From Thermoplasmatota archaeon (GTDB taxonomy: Archaea > Thermoplasmatota > E2 > DHVEG-1): a stretch of DNA of 40,543 nt. Position numbers and translations under genes: made by a program. The notes beneath the pieces were generated by a model. It had not been told where the DNA came from. It worked only from the letters and a program-made list of their open reading frames with translations, and ran no database searches. Of the stretch, positions 32,914-40,416 are shown piece after piece (positions within the stretch are counted from its first letter, which is position 1; the number at the start of each line of letters is the position of its first letter). The stretch is taken from contig JAUXAU010000022.1 in NCBI GenBank assembly GCA_030619765.1, forward strand, positions 1 through 40,543. Direction: 5' to 3'.

Positions 32914-34533
32914 ATGTACACTCAAGATATGATAGATTCAATAAATCGCCTGGAGGAAACCCGGGGTAAAAGAATGAAGCAGGAGTTATCTCTATTGACA
33001 TCGAAAGAGAAAGATGAATTATTACATAAATTCCATCCAGATTACCAACCAGGGACTTTGAGAGAACTTAAAATAGGTCCTAATAAAGGGGAGAGGGTGA
33101 TACATGAAATCGCCAACTTGTTTGAAGCCTATAGCCAAATCGATCCGACCAAATTCGATATTTCAGAAATAGATTATGACATAGATGTTCTTATAATCGG
33201 AGGAGGTGGTGCCGGAGCTTCAGCGGCTTTGATCGCTCAAGAGAAAGGCGTGAGTGTGTTGTTAGCAACCAAACTTCGATTAGGTGATTCGAATACAATG
33301 ATGGCCCAAGGTGGGATTCAGGCTGCAGATAAACCGAACGACTCTCCACCTAGGCATTACTTAGACGTGATTGGTGGCGGTGGATTCTATAACACACCAG
33401 AATTAGTAAATGTCTTGGTTCGAGATGCGCCCGAAACTATTGTTTGGCTTGAGGACCTTGGCGTAATGTTCGATAAAGAGAATGACGGAACTATGATTAC
33501 GATCCACGGTGGCGGCACGTCGAGAAAGAGAATGCATTCCGCCAGAGATTATACTGGCGGTGAGATAATGAAAACTTTGCGGGATGAGGTTAAAAATCGA
33601 GGTATAGATATTATCGAGTTCTCACCTGCAATCGAACTTTTGACTGATGATGAAAAATGCACCGGTGCAATATTGTATAACCTCGAGACTGAAGAATATG
33701 TTGTGGTTCGAGCTAAAACCACTATCCTTGCGACGGGTGGTGCAGGGAGATTACATGTCCAAGATTTTCCAACATCCAACCATTACGGCGCAACTGCCGA
33801 CGGATTAGTTATAGCATATCGAGCAGGTAGTCCAGTCATTTTCATGGATAACATTCAATACCATCCAACAGGAGCAGCATTTCCCGAACAAATTGTCGGT
33901 CTTCTCGTCACTGAGAAATGTAGGGGATTGGGCGCACAATTGGTAAATAATGACGGAGATAGATTCATCTATGAACTCGAAACCAGAGACGCCGAATCTG
34001 CAGCGATAATTAAAGAATGTGTCGAGAGTAATAAAGGAATAAAAACACCAACTGGCATACTAGGCGTTTGGCTCGATACACCTATGATTGATATCATTCA
34101 CGGGGAAGGCACAATCCAAAAGAAACTACCAGCAATGTACAGACAATATCAACGCTTCGATATCGATATGAGTAAAGAACCGCTCCTTGTTTATCCGACC
34201 CAACACTTTCAGAACGGCGGGATAATGGTCAATGAAAAAGCTGAGACAAAAATTGCAAACTTATATGCGGCTGGTGAAGTCGAGGGTGGCGTTCACGGAC
34301 GCAATAGATTAATGGGTAACTCGTTGTTGGAGTGCATCGTATTCGGGAAACGCGCAGGCAAGAATGCTGCTCTGAAAGCAAAGGAAATCGAGCGTGGAAA
34401 ACTCACACTTCAACATATCAAGAGATATCATATAGAATTGAAGGATGCAAATATCGAGGCAGATATTATGTCGCCAATGCTCTTGCCAGATTATCGACGA
34501 AAGGAGACAATCGCAAGAATGATTGATATTTGA
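32914..34533 (+). CDS. Fumarate reductase/succinate dehydrogenase-type flavoprotein
   Basis: The product has 539 residues. After an 85-residue N-terminal extension comes the FAD motif VLIIGGGGAGASAA (92-105) and SNTMMAQGGIQAA. There the FAD-linking His of SdhA/FrdA is absent, as in L-aspartate oxidase, so FAD is probably non-covalent. Active-site elements of the dicarboxylate oxidoreductases are present: QYHPTGA, TEKCRGLGAQLVNNDGDRF, YPTQHFQNGGI and HGRNRLMGNSLLE. A thiol:fumarate reductase or cytoplasmic fumarate reductase/succinate oxidase is the best fit given the Hdr genes. Aspartate oxidase is less likely because the iron-sulfur partner is adjacent and no NAD synthesis genes are near. 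The ATG at 32914 has GAGGTGA five bases upstream and is preferred to the GTG at 32905. It ends the Hdr operon. Confidence 0.85.
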   Translation: MYTQDMIDSINRLEETRGKRMKQELSLLTSKEKDELLHKFHPDYQPGTLRELKIGPNKGERVIHEIANLFEAYSQIDPTKFDISEIDYDIDVLIIGGGGAGASAALIAQEKGVSVLLATKLRLGDSNTMMAQGGIQAADKPNDSPPRHYLDVIGGGGFYNTPELVNVLVRDAPETIVWLEDLGVMFDKENDGTMITIHGGGTSRKRMHSARDYTGGEIMKTLRDEVKNRGIDIIEFSPAIELLTDDEKCTGAILYNLETEEYVVVRAKTTILATGGAGRLHVQDFPTSNHYGATADGLVIAYRAGSPVIFMDNIQYHPTGAAFPEQIVGLLVTEKCRGLGAQLVNNDGDRFIYELETRDAESAAIIKECVESNKGIKTPTGILGVWLDTPMIDIIHGEGTIQKKLPAMYRQYQRFDIDMSKEPLLVYPTQHFQNGGIMVNEKAETKIANLYAAGEVEGGVHGRNRLMGNSLLECIVFGKRAGKNAALKAKEIERGKLTLQHIKRYHIELKDANIEADIMSPMLLPDYRRKETIARMIDI

Positions 34534-34607
34534 TGCTGAGCATATGTGAATTTTCTATTCCAAGAAGTTACTATGTCTAGGAGATAAAGACAGCAAATTA
34601 AACAAAT

Positions 34608-34679
34608 GATTACATTTAAAAGGCCTAACAGTTACAAGGTACGACTAGTTCATATGAAAAATGAGAGTGTAAGGATAAC
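34608..34679 (+). promoter_or_regulatory. Promoter of the korABC operon
   Basis: The TATA-like ACATTTAAAAGG at 34612-34623 predicts a start near 34640-34647 and a leader of about 35 bases. AAGGA at 34671-34675 is a moderate Shine-Dalgarno four bases before the ATG. The 146-bp gap after the fumarate-reductase-like gene and this promoter suggest that korABC is transcribed separately from the Hdr operon, though read-through is possible as no clear terminator was seen. Confidence 0.5.
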
Positions 34680-35843
34680 ATGGAATACAATTTAGAAAAA
34701 GACAATCATGCTAAACGGAAGTTTTGGCAGGGAAATGAAGCAATAGCTGAAGGCGCTATAGTTGCTGGTTGCCGTTTCTTTGCAGGTTATCCAATTACCC
34801 CTTCTTCCGAGATTTTGGAGCACCTTTCTAAAAGATTGCCTCAGATTGGTGGAGTATGCGTGCAAATGGAAGATGAAATCGCATCTCTAGGTGCTGTTAT
34901 TGGAGCGAGTTGGGCTGGAGTTAAGGCGATGACTGCAACATCTGGACCAGGTTTTTCATTGATGCAGGAAAATATTGGTTACGCTGCTATGACAGAAACA
35001 CCGTGCGTGATAGTTGATGTAATGCGTGTTGGACCTAGCACAGGACAGGCAACTCTAGCCAGTCAGGGGGATGTATACCAAGCGCGTTATGGATCGCATT
35101 GTGCAGATTATGAAATTATTACCCTGGTACCAAGTACAGTAAAAGAAAGTTATGAGCTAATTATCCAAGCTTTCAACCTAGCTGAGCAGTATCGTACACC
35201 AGTGATTTTCCTTTCTGATGGGCATATATCACGCATGAGTGAAACGATCGAAATACCCGAGAAACAGCCTATCATAAATAGAAAAAAACCCACATGTAAA
35301 GATGAACCCATCTTCGGCGCTATTTCTGATGATGAGCTTGTCCCTCCTATGCCATTTTTAAATGAAGGATATAATGTGTTAGTAACAGGTAGTACGCATG
35401 ACCAGAAGGGATTTAGAGACACTTTAAATGGAGAAATCCATAGAAAACTAGTATATCGCCTTGCCAATAAAATCACTTGCAATAAGGAGAAAATCATTAA
35501 AATCGAGGGAAATATGCCTGAGGGGACTGAAATTGGTGTTGTCAGTTATGGATCTGTCTCGAGAGCTGTCTGGGAAGCGCAAGAATTAGCTGAAGAGGAA
35601 AATATAAAGCTGGCTCATTTAAGATTAATTACTCTCTGGCCTTTCCCAGATAAAGAAGTGAGATCATTTATAAGTGGACTAAAAAATGTAATCGTCCCTG
35701 AGAATAATTCTGGTTTAATTGTTAGAGAAATTGAGAGATGTACCGATGAGAAAACGAATATTCATTCCTTTTCTAAAATAGGAGGAGGAGAACCAATCAC
35801 TCCCAGTGAATTATTGAATTTGGTGGTGAGTTTATCACGATAA
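34680..35843 (+). CDS. korA: 2-oxoacid:ferredoxin oxidoreductase alpha subunit (KorA-type)
   Basis: The product has 387 residues. It opens with the pyrimidine-binding domain motif GNEAIAEGAIVAGCRFFAGYPITPSSEI, followed by MEDEIASLGAVIGASWAGVKAMTATSGPGFSLMQE and DVMRVGPSTGQAT, all typical of KorA (2-oxoglutarate:ferredoxin oxidoreductase). The C-terminal domain II (EIGVVSYGSVSRAV, LITLWPFP) is complete. With KorB and KorC it converts 2-oxoglutarate, CoA and oxidised ferredoxin to succinyl-CoA and CO2, reversibly. A branched-chain 2-oxoacid specificity cannot be excluded and would also suit leucine catabolism. The stop TAA overlaps the proposed ATA start of KorB. Confidence 0.9.
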   Translation: MEYNLEKDNHAKRKFWQGNEAIAEGAIVAGCRFFAGYPITPSSEILEHLSKRLPQIGGVCVQMEDEIASLGAVIGASWAGVKAMTATSGPGFSLMQENIGYAAMTETPCVIVDVMRVGPSTGQATLASQGDVYQARYGSHCADYEIITLVPSTVKESYELIIQAFNLAEQYRTPVIFLSDGHISRMSETIEIPEKQPIINRKKPTCKDEPIFGAISDDELVPPMPFLNEGYNVLVTGSTHDQKGFRDTLNGEIHRKLVYRLANKITCNKEKIIKIEGNMPEGTEIGVVSYGSVSRAVWEAQELAEEENIKLAHLRLITLWPFPDKEVRSFISGLKNVIVPENNSGLIVREIERCTDEKTNIHSFSKIGGGEPITPSELLNLVVSLSR

Positions 35844-36598
35844 AAGAAATTCATGACAAATTTTTGCGGGCGGTTCCAAAATTCTGCCCTGGCTGTGGGA
35901 ATGTGATAGTGCTCAATTCTATAACCTCAGCGATCGAGAATTTATATGGCACTATAGATGATTTCGTATTTCTGAGTGGTATTGGTTGTGCAGCGTGGAT
36001 ACCAAGTCCTCATATTAAAGCAGATATTATACATACGACACATGGACGTCCTATAACTTTTGCAACTGGAGTTAAACTTGCGAATCCAGATCTAAAAGTA
36101 GTGGTCATAAGTGGAGAAGGAGATCTTGCTGGAATAGGTGGAAATCATCTCATTCATGCAGCCAGGAGGAACCTTGAAATGACGGTAATATGTGTAAATA
36201 ACCTAGTCTATGGCATGACGGGTGGGCAGTTGAGTCCTACAACACCTCAGGGAGCAATCACAAGGACGACTTTAGGGGGCAATATAGAGTATCCTTTTGA
36301 TTTGGCAAGGTTGGTCGCATATGTAGGAGCTTCATATGCTGCTAGATGGTCCACCGCACATAAAATGCAACTCCAAAAGTCCATTGAAAAGGCACTGAAG
36401 AAAGGGCAAAAAGGTTTTGCATTTGTTGAAGTGATATCACCATGTACTACGCAATTCACTCGTCGAAATCTGAAAGCCTTTCAGGCGGCTAAAGACGAAC
36501 TAAATTTAGGGGAATTCATTGATGTCGAGCGGGAAGGTTTTGTGGAGAGAATTCGAAGTAATATTAGAGAAAATCATTCAATGGAGGTGAAACCATAA
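35840..36598 (+). CDS. korB: 2-oxoacid:ferredoxin oxidoreductase beta subunit (KorB-type), apparent ATA start
   Basis: The product has 252 residues if translation starts at ATA 35840. This subunit holds thiamine pyrophosphate and a [4Fe-4S] cluster: C16, C19 (FCPGCG), C50 (GIGCAAW) and C202 (SPCTTQF), and the TPP motif GEGDLAGIGG (92-101) to NN (120-121). The only standard start in frame, TTG at 35864, has no Shine-Dalgarno and removes the conserved HDKFLR segment that matches the family N terminus (HKYLR before the CPGCG motif). No ATG or GTG exists upstream in this frame. ATA at 35840 has a GGTGAG Shine-Dalgarno nine bases upstream and overlaps the KorA stop as ATAA. The minimum certain coding extent is 35864-36598. 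Ferredoxin is the acceptor, and no KorD ferredoxin gene accompanies it. Confidence 0.85.
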   Translation: MKEIHDKFLRAVPKFCPGCGNVIVLNSITSAIENLYGTIDDFVFLSGIGCAAWIPSPHIKADIIHTTHGRPITFATGVKLANPDLKVVVISGEGDLAGIGGNHLIHAARRNLEMTVICVNNLVYGMTGGQLSPTTPQGAITRTTLGGNIEYPFDLARLVAYVGASYAARWSTAHKMQLQKSIEKALKKGQKGFAFVEVISPCTTQFTRRNLKAFQAAKDELNLGEFIDVEREGFVERIRSNIRENHSMEVKP

Positions 36599-37116
36599 AT
36601 GTCGAAATCTTAATCGCTGGTTCTGGAGGGCAAGGGATACTTCTTATGGGTAATATCATTGGTGCAGCTGCTACCCTCCATGGTATGTTTGCCACCCAAG
36701 TTAGCACTTATGGTTCTGCACAGCGTGGATTGCCAGTTCATACTGAAATAGTCATCTCAGATAGACCTATTAAATTTGCATTTGTACGAAAGCCAGATTT
36801 CTTTATTGTTATGAGTCAGCAAGGATTCAATGAGTTCAGCAGAAGAATGAGTGAAGACACGTTAGTTTTTACGGATTTGGATCATGTGAAAGATATCAAA
36901 TTGGATTGTCAAGGGAAATGCATCTCATTGCCCGCATCAGAAATTGCAAAGGAAATAGGAAATCCCATTGGAGCAAATTTTGTGATGCTAGGGAAATTCC
37001 TGTCTACTACTGACATTATACCATTAAAGATAGTCGAAGAAGCGATAATGCACAATACACCAGAAAAATTCATAAAGAAAAATCTAGAAGCTGTGAGAAA
37101 AGGTAATACTATCTAA
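36595..37116 (+). CDS. korC: 2-oxoacid:ferredoxin oxidoreductase gamma subunit (KorC-type), apparent ATA start
   Basis: The product has 173 residues when read from ATA 36595. The N-terminal INVEILIAGSGGQGILLMG contains the GxGGQG signature (9-14) that begins nearly every KorC/PorC gamma subunit. It lies wholly upstream of the first in-frame ATG (36646). No ATG, GTG or TTG occurs in frame between the preceding stop region and that ATG. ATA 36595 is preceded by GGAGGTGA (36583-36590), the best Shine-Dalgarno in the window, four bases upstream, and overlaps the KorB stop as ATAA. TYGSAQRGLPVHTEI is the conserved CoA-side segment. The rest fits the family to the end. This is the third and last gene of the operon, followed by a T-rich stretch. 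Confidence 0.85.
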   Translation: MNVEILIAGSGGQGILLMGNIIGAAATLHGMFATQVSTYGSAQRGLPVHTEIVISDRPIKFAFVRKPDFFIVMSQQGFNEFSRRMSEDTLVFTDLDHVKDIKLDCQGKCISLPASEIAKEIGNPIGANFVMLGKFLSTTDIIPLKIVEEAIMHNTPEKFIKKNLEAVRKGNTI

Positions 37117-37125
37117 ACCCATACA

Positions 37126-37137
37126 TTTTTAGTTTTT
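37126..37137 (+). terminator. T-rich terminator after korC
   Basis: TTTTTAGTTTTT begins nine bases after the korC stop, with no stable hairpin. Runs of T suffice for archaeal termination, so this probably ends the korABC transcript before the separately promoted bioY gene. Confidence 0.5.
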
Positions 37138-37220
37138 AAAAACGAATTAACAAAATAATTTATAGTTCATAGATATCAGTCCTTAAGAACATGATTTTAA
37201 ATATAGATGTTGGGAAAAAG

Positions 37221-37261
37221 TATTAATAAATAGTTAACCATGCAAGCAGACATAGTTTACA
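37221..37261 (+). promoter_or_regulatory. bioY promoter with direct repeats
   Basis: The TATA-like TATTAATAAA (37221-37230) is followed at once by TAGTTAAC (37231-37238) and 22 bp later by TAGTTTAC (37253-37260), ending one base before the ATG. Two near-identical octamers two helical turns apart between TATA box and start suggest an operator. A biotin-responsive repressor is a natural candidate, but this is inference. The leader is at most a few bases, so the mRNA is probably nearly leaderless. Confidence 0.45.
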
Positions 37262-37966
37262 ATGGAGGCATATAATACTGTGGAAATAACAATGTATATC
37301 AATAAGTACAAAAATGCAAGATACAATTTTTTCAAATGGCGATATGAATTAGAACTTTTACATAAATTTTCTTTAGCTATCGCTTTTGCATGTTTAACAG
37401 GACTTTTAGCACAGTTTTATTTCTATATTCCTGGAATACCTGTACCCATTACAGGACAAACATTTCCTGTACTGCTCGCAGGGATTTTACTAGGTAGAAG
37501 ATGGGGTGGTATTAGCTTAGGGATGTATGCAGGAATTGGGGCAATGGGTGTACCATGGTTTGCTCCAAAAATAGGGATGTCCATCTTTTCTAGCGGCGGG
37601 ATAGGTGTACTCACAGGTGCTACCGGTGGATACATCATCGGATTTATTTTTGCGGCTTTGTTCCTTGGATATTTTACAGACAAGTATATCCGTTCAAGAA
37701 GCTTCCTTAGTATGCTACCATTAATGCTCTTTGCAAACTTTGTATTAATATATATACCTGGTTTAATGGTGCTTAATCTCTATTTCACAAGCATAAGTGG
37801 ACCAATTGGAATTGTGGAATTACTAACATTAGGTCTTATTCCTTTTGTAGTTGGCGATATTATAAAAATTGTTGCAGCTGCTGGGATTGCAAAGGGGATT
37901 ACACCAAAAACAGCGTATGGACGAGAGGCAGATATTGAGAAATCAAAAAGTTGGCATATACCATAA
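37262..37966 (+). CDS. bioY: BioY biotin transporter substrate-binding (S) component
   Basis: The product is a 234-residue integral membrane protein. About six hydrophobic segments start near residue 37. The family signature region is GIPVPITGQTFPVLLAGILLG, then WGGISLGMYAGIGAMGVPWF and a Gly-rich GGIGVLTGATGGYIIGF. BioY binds biotin in ECF-type transporters and works with EcfA/EcfT energy-coupling proteins or, in some cases, alone. No ECF genes are in the window. A hydrophilic N-terminal extension of about 35 residues precedes the first membrane segment. An alternative ATG at 37292 would shorten it. Its location beside two biotin-dependent carboxylase operons indicates that it supplies their cofactor. 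Confidence 0.9.
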   Translation: MEAYNTVEITMYINKYKNARYNFFKWRYELELLHKFSLAIAFACLTGLLAQFYFYIPGIPVPITGQTFPVLLAGILLGRRWGGISLGMYAGIGAMGVPWFAPKIGMSIFSSGGIGVLTGATGGYIIGFIFAALFLGYFTDKYIRSRSFLSMLPLMLFANFVLIYIPGLMVLNLYFTSISGPIGIVELLTLGLIPFVVGDIIKIVAAAGIAKGITPKTAYGREADIEKSKSWHIP

Positions 37967-38034
37967 GAATACACTAATAAATAACACAGAGTGAGGCATA
38001 TACAACCAAGGATATGTTGTGTTTCTTTTAGTTT

Positions 38035-38505
38035 TTAAGAATATGAGTAAGACGAAGTAAATGATTTCGTAACAGTAAGAAGGTTGAAGAGAACATTTCC
38101 TTTTGCTTCTCCATATATTGTAAGGTCAAAGTTCTCCGTTTTTATCCCATCGATAACGGCATTTCCCACGTTAGCATAGTATATAGTAAGAAGAACATCT
38201 CCAGTCTTGTGGGATTGTGCAGGGATTGAAGCTGTTTGAAAACTTCCATTCCCCACATAGGTACTAGCAATAAAAATATCAAATTCCGCAGAAAGTCCTG
38301 AGATATACTCGGTAGTTGGATTAGAGATGCTCACCTTTAGTTTTAGTTTACAATACGTAAGTCGCAGATCCTGTATACTAGTATTCTCCACTGTTACGTT
38401 AATCTTTTCAAGAGCCGAAGCATCAGCAATATAACGAATACTTAAAAAGCCTGAAATGAAAATAACTATTATTATCACAATTAATATTTTTATCTTTTGA
38501 TCCAT
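38035..38505 (-). CDS. LEA14/WHy-type membrane-anchored protein
   Basis: The product has 156 residues. Residues 6-24 (KILIVIIIVIFISGFLSI) are an N-terminal membrane anchor. The rest is a beta-sandwich with the LEA type-2/WHy pattern (INVTVENTSIQDLRLTYCKLKLKVSISNPTTEYISGLSAEFDIFI written as two segments: INVTVENTSIQDLRL and LKVSISNPTTEYISG). The conserved Asn-Pro before a strand (SNPT) is typical. Archaeal LEA14-like proteins are extracytoplasmic or cytosolic and of unclear role, perhaps binding or stress-related. The gene is monocistronic with its own A/T-rich promoter (minus-strand TATTTAATAATATAAAC at about 38534-38550). Confidence 0.72.
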   Translation of the reverse strand: MDQKIKILIVIIIVIFISGFLSIRYIADASALEKINVTVENTSIQDLRLTYCKLKLKVSISNPTTEYISGLSAEFDIFIASTYVGNGSFQTASIPAQSHKTGDVLLTIYYANVGNAVIDGIKTENFDLTIYGEAKGNVLFNLLTVTKSFTSSYSYS

Positions 38506-38616
38506 AATTGCTACACATTATATTGTTTATATTATTAAATACACCCTCCACACAAAGGATAAAAAAGAAAGCTGTTTCTTGTTTGATAGAAGCTGTACTC
38601 GTGGTTCTCTGTAACA

Positions 38617-39819
38617 TTACCCCCAATGTTTTGCTTTAATTTTCAGGAATTCATGGTAGTTGTGTGCTAATTGTTGGGATATTTCAGGATTGTTAAGGTA
38701 TGGTTCATCAGTGGTTGCAAGGTTTTGCCATCCGAGTTTTTCTAAGTGGTTTTTAAATCCTCTGGGATCAGCATATATAGGACATTCACCAGTCCACTGG
38801 TAGGATACCCAGTCTTTACGTGTTTTCTTAATTGATGCGTCTATGTCACCTTTTGTTACATTGAATTTTGCATAATGAAAACAAAAACAGTTTTTTATGT
38901 TACCATCAACATCAAAGTAGATTAAGCCATTGCATTTTGGCTGTGTCGTTTCTTGCATGTAGATCATATTTGAATTGATGATTTCGTTTTTTCTTTTTTC
39001 AAGAAGATAGTATGCCTGTCCAGATAAGATTAGATCCATATTGGGTGTTGGTCCAACAGGAGTGTATTCGAGATATCGAGCAAGGAAAGCACCTTTTTTG
39101 ATTTTATCTTTTATGAATTCTTCACTGAGAATCTCATCAATGTTTGTTGCTGTAACTAAACTGATATAGCCCCAGGGAACGCCGTTTGCATTTAAATGTT
39201 CAATTGCATTCATCACTTCTCTGTAGCTACCTTCTCCACGCAGATGATCATGTGTTGATGGCGAGTTTCCGTCGATGCTTAGCAACGGAATTAAATTTCC
39301 AAATAGAGATAACTGTTTTGCATAGTTCTGTGTAATCGCACTGCCGTTTGTGAGCATAAAAAACATCATGTCTGAATTGTTTTCAGCAAGGGTGAATGCT
39401 CGGTAATCCAAGGTCGGTTCTCCTCCAGTTAGAAAGACATGTTTGAATTGTTTTCTTGCGATACTGATAATTGAATCTAGGATGTTATCAGGCATGTATT
39501 CTCGTTGCCCGGTAAACTTTGAGTAACAATGGATGCAGTGTTTGGTACATTTTTTGGTTAATTCAATGATTATTGATCCACCTCTCCCATCGACATGGAT
39601 GCCTTCTTGAATGATTCTAATGTAAGATCTGAGGTAGCTTTCTCGTAATTTTGGATTATTCGTAATCTTTGTAATTTTAATGATTTTTTTAATTAAATCT
39701 TCCTGCCTTTTTGGTGGTATTTCTAATTGTTTTAGTTCCGTCAAAAGGATTTTTGGGTTGCTTTGAAGGTCCCGATATGTGTTTGAGGTAATTATTGTTA
39801 TTAATCTATCAAGATTCAT
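38617..39819 (-). CDS. Radical SAM protein, probable SPASM-type
   Basis: The product has 400 residues. An 80-residue helical N-terminal extension precedes the barrel. The cluster motif is CTKHCIHC (C91, C95, C98; CX3CX2C), followed by the VFLTGGEPTLDYR SAM-contact motif and LLSIDGNSPSTHDHLRG (a typical beta-4/5 region of anaerobic sulfatase-maturase-like enzymes). Later cysteines (PKCNGLIYFDVDGNIKNCFCF and GECP) fit an auxiliary-cluster SPASM or twitch domain. This family modifies peptides or builds cofactors. No obvious precursor peptide lies next to it. It is transcribed divergently from the YkgJ-type gene from a symmetric promoter region. Confidence 0.82.
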   Translation of the reverse strand: MNLDRLITIITSNTYRDLQSNPKILLTELKQLEIPPKRQEDLIKKIIKITKITNNPKLRESYLRSYIRIIQEGIHVDGRGGSIIIELTKKCTKHCIHCYSKFTGQREYMPDNILDSIISIARKQFKHVFLTGGEPTLDYRAFTLAENNSDMMFFMLTNGSAITQNYAKQLSLFGNLIPLLSIDGNSPSTHDHLRGEGSYREVMNAIEHLNANGVPWGYISLVTATNIDEILSEEFIKDKIKKGAFLARYLEYTPVGPTPNMDLILSGQAYYLLEKRKNEIINSNMIYMQETTQPKCNGLIYFDVDGNIKNCFCFHYAKFNVTKGDIDASIKKTRKDWVSYQWTGECPIYADPRGFKNHLEKLGWQNLATTDEPYLNNPEISQQLAHNYHEFLKIKAKHWG

Positions 39820-39887
39820 TTGGTATTCCTAGTATATACACTAATTTACCATATTTTAATTTTATGAGATAATATATTATTTCTATT

Positions 39888-39919
39888 TATTATAAACGTA
39901 TCCAGTAACGTTTATAAAC
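39888..39919. promoter_or_regulatory. Symmetric divergent promoter
   Basis: A perfect 9-bp inverted repeat, TATAAACGT (39891-39899) and ACGTTTATA (39908-39916), has an 8-bp spacer and places a TATA box on each strand. The plus-strand TATA (TTTATAAACC, 39911-39920) is about 25-30 bp before the ATG at 39941, which implies a leaderless mRNA. The minus-strand TATA would start about 45 bp before the radical SAM gene. The shared ACGT arms could be an operator or a paired BRE-like element. Confidence 0.5.
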
Positions 39920-39940
39920 CATGCATTTTTTTCTTTTCTT

Positions 39941-40390
39941 ATGCCAATTTCCCAGCGGTTTTTAGGGGTTTGCAACGGATGTAAGGCATTGTGCTGTACC
40001 CTACTTAGCCCTCCTATAACAGAAAAAGAAAAACACGATATTCTCAAAGCAGGATTCGAAGATCATTTTACAAAAATCATAGATGGAGTGTATGCTATTA
40101 AATCACGGGACAATGGAAACTGCCCCTATTTAAAAGAAGATTATTCTTGTGAGATTCACCGTGTAAAACCTACATTATGCAAGGTGTGGCCTGTTATTCC
40201 ACGTTACCAAAATAATAAACGAGGTATTATCGTTATAAAATGCCCATTGTTCCCCTTAATATCTAAAAAAGAATTTCAACAGACAAAGAAAGAAGCAGAA
40301 AAAATACCACTTCCGATCGTTCAGCATCTCTGGAATATTTCACCAGTTATGAAACAAAAATATAAGAGGTTTGAATACGAAAAATTTTAA
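39941..40390 (+). CDS. YkgJ-family cysteine-cluster protein
   Basis: The product has 149 residues of the zinc/iron-chelating YkgJ family. CNGCKALCC (11-19) begins the cluster motif and NCPYL, SCEIH and PTLCKVWP complete it, about eight conserved cysteines in all within the first 90 residues. The biochemical role of the family is not established. Metal or Fe-S binding is inferred from the motif, and members are often near radical SAM or flagellin-methylase genes. Here it is divergent from a radical SAM gene, which fits that association. It starts at the ATG predicted to be the 5' end of a leaderless transcript. Confidence 0.82.
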   Translation: MPISQRFLGVCNGCKALCCTLLSPPITEKEKHDILKAGFEDHFTKIIDGVYAIKSRDNGNCPYLKEDYSCEIHRVKPTLCKVWPVIPRYQNNKRGIIVIKCPLFPLISKKEFQQTKKEAEKIPLPIVQHLWNISPVMKQKYKRFEYEKF

Positions 40391-40416
40391 TACAGAATGT
40401 TGAAAAATGATGGTTT

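Noticed and set aside
32914..34533. L-aspartate oxidase (NadB)
   Set aside because: It lacks the covalent-FAD His as NadB does, but it is coupled to an SdhB-like iron-sulfur protein inside an Hdr operon, and no nadA or nadC gene is near.
35864..36598. korB start at TTG 35864
   Set aside because: No Shine-Dalgarno precedes it, and it would drop the conserved segment before the CPGCG cluster motif. It is kept only as the minimum coding extent.
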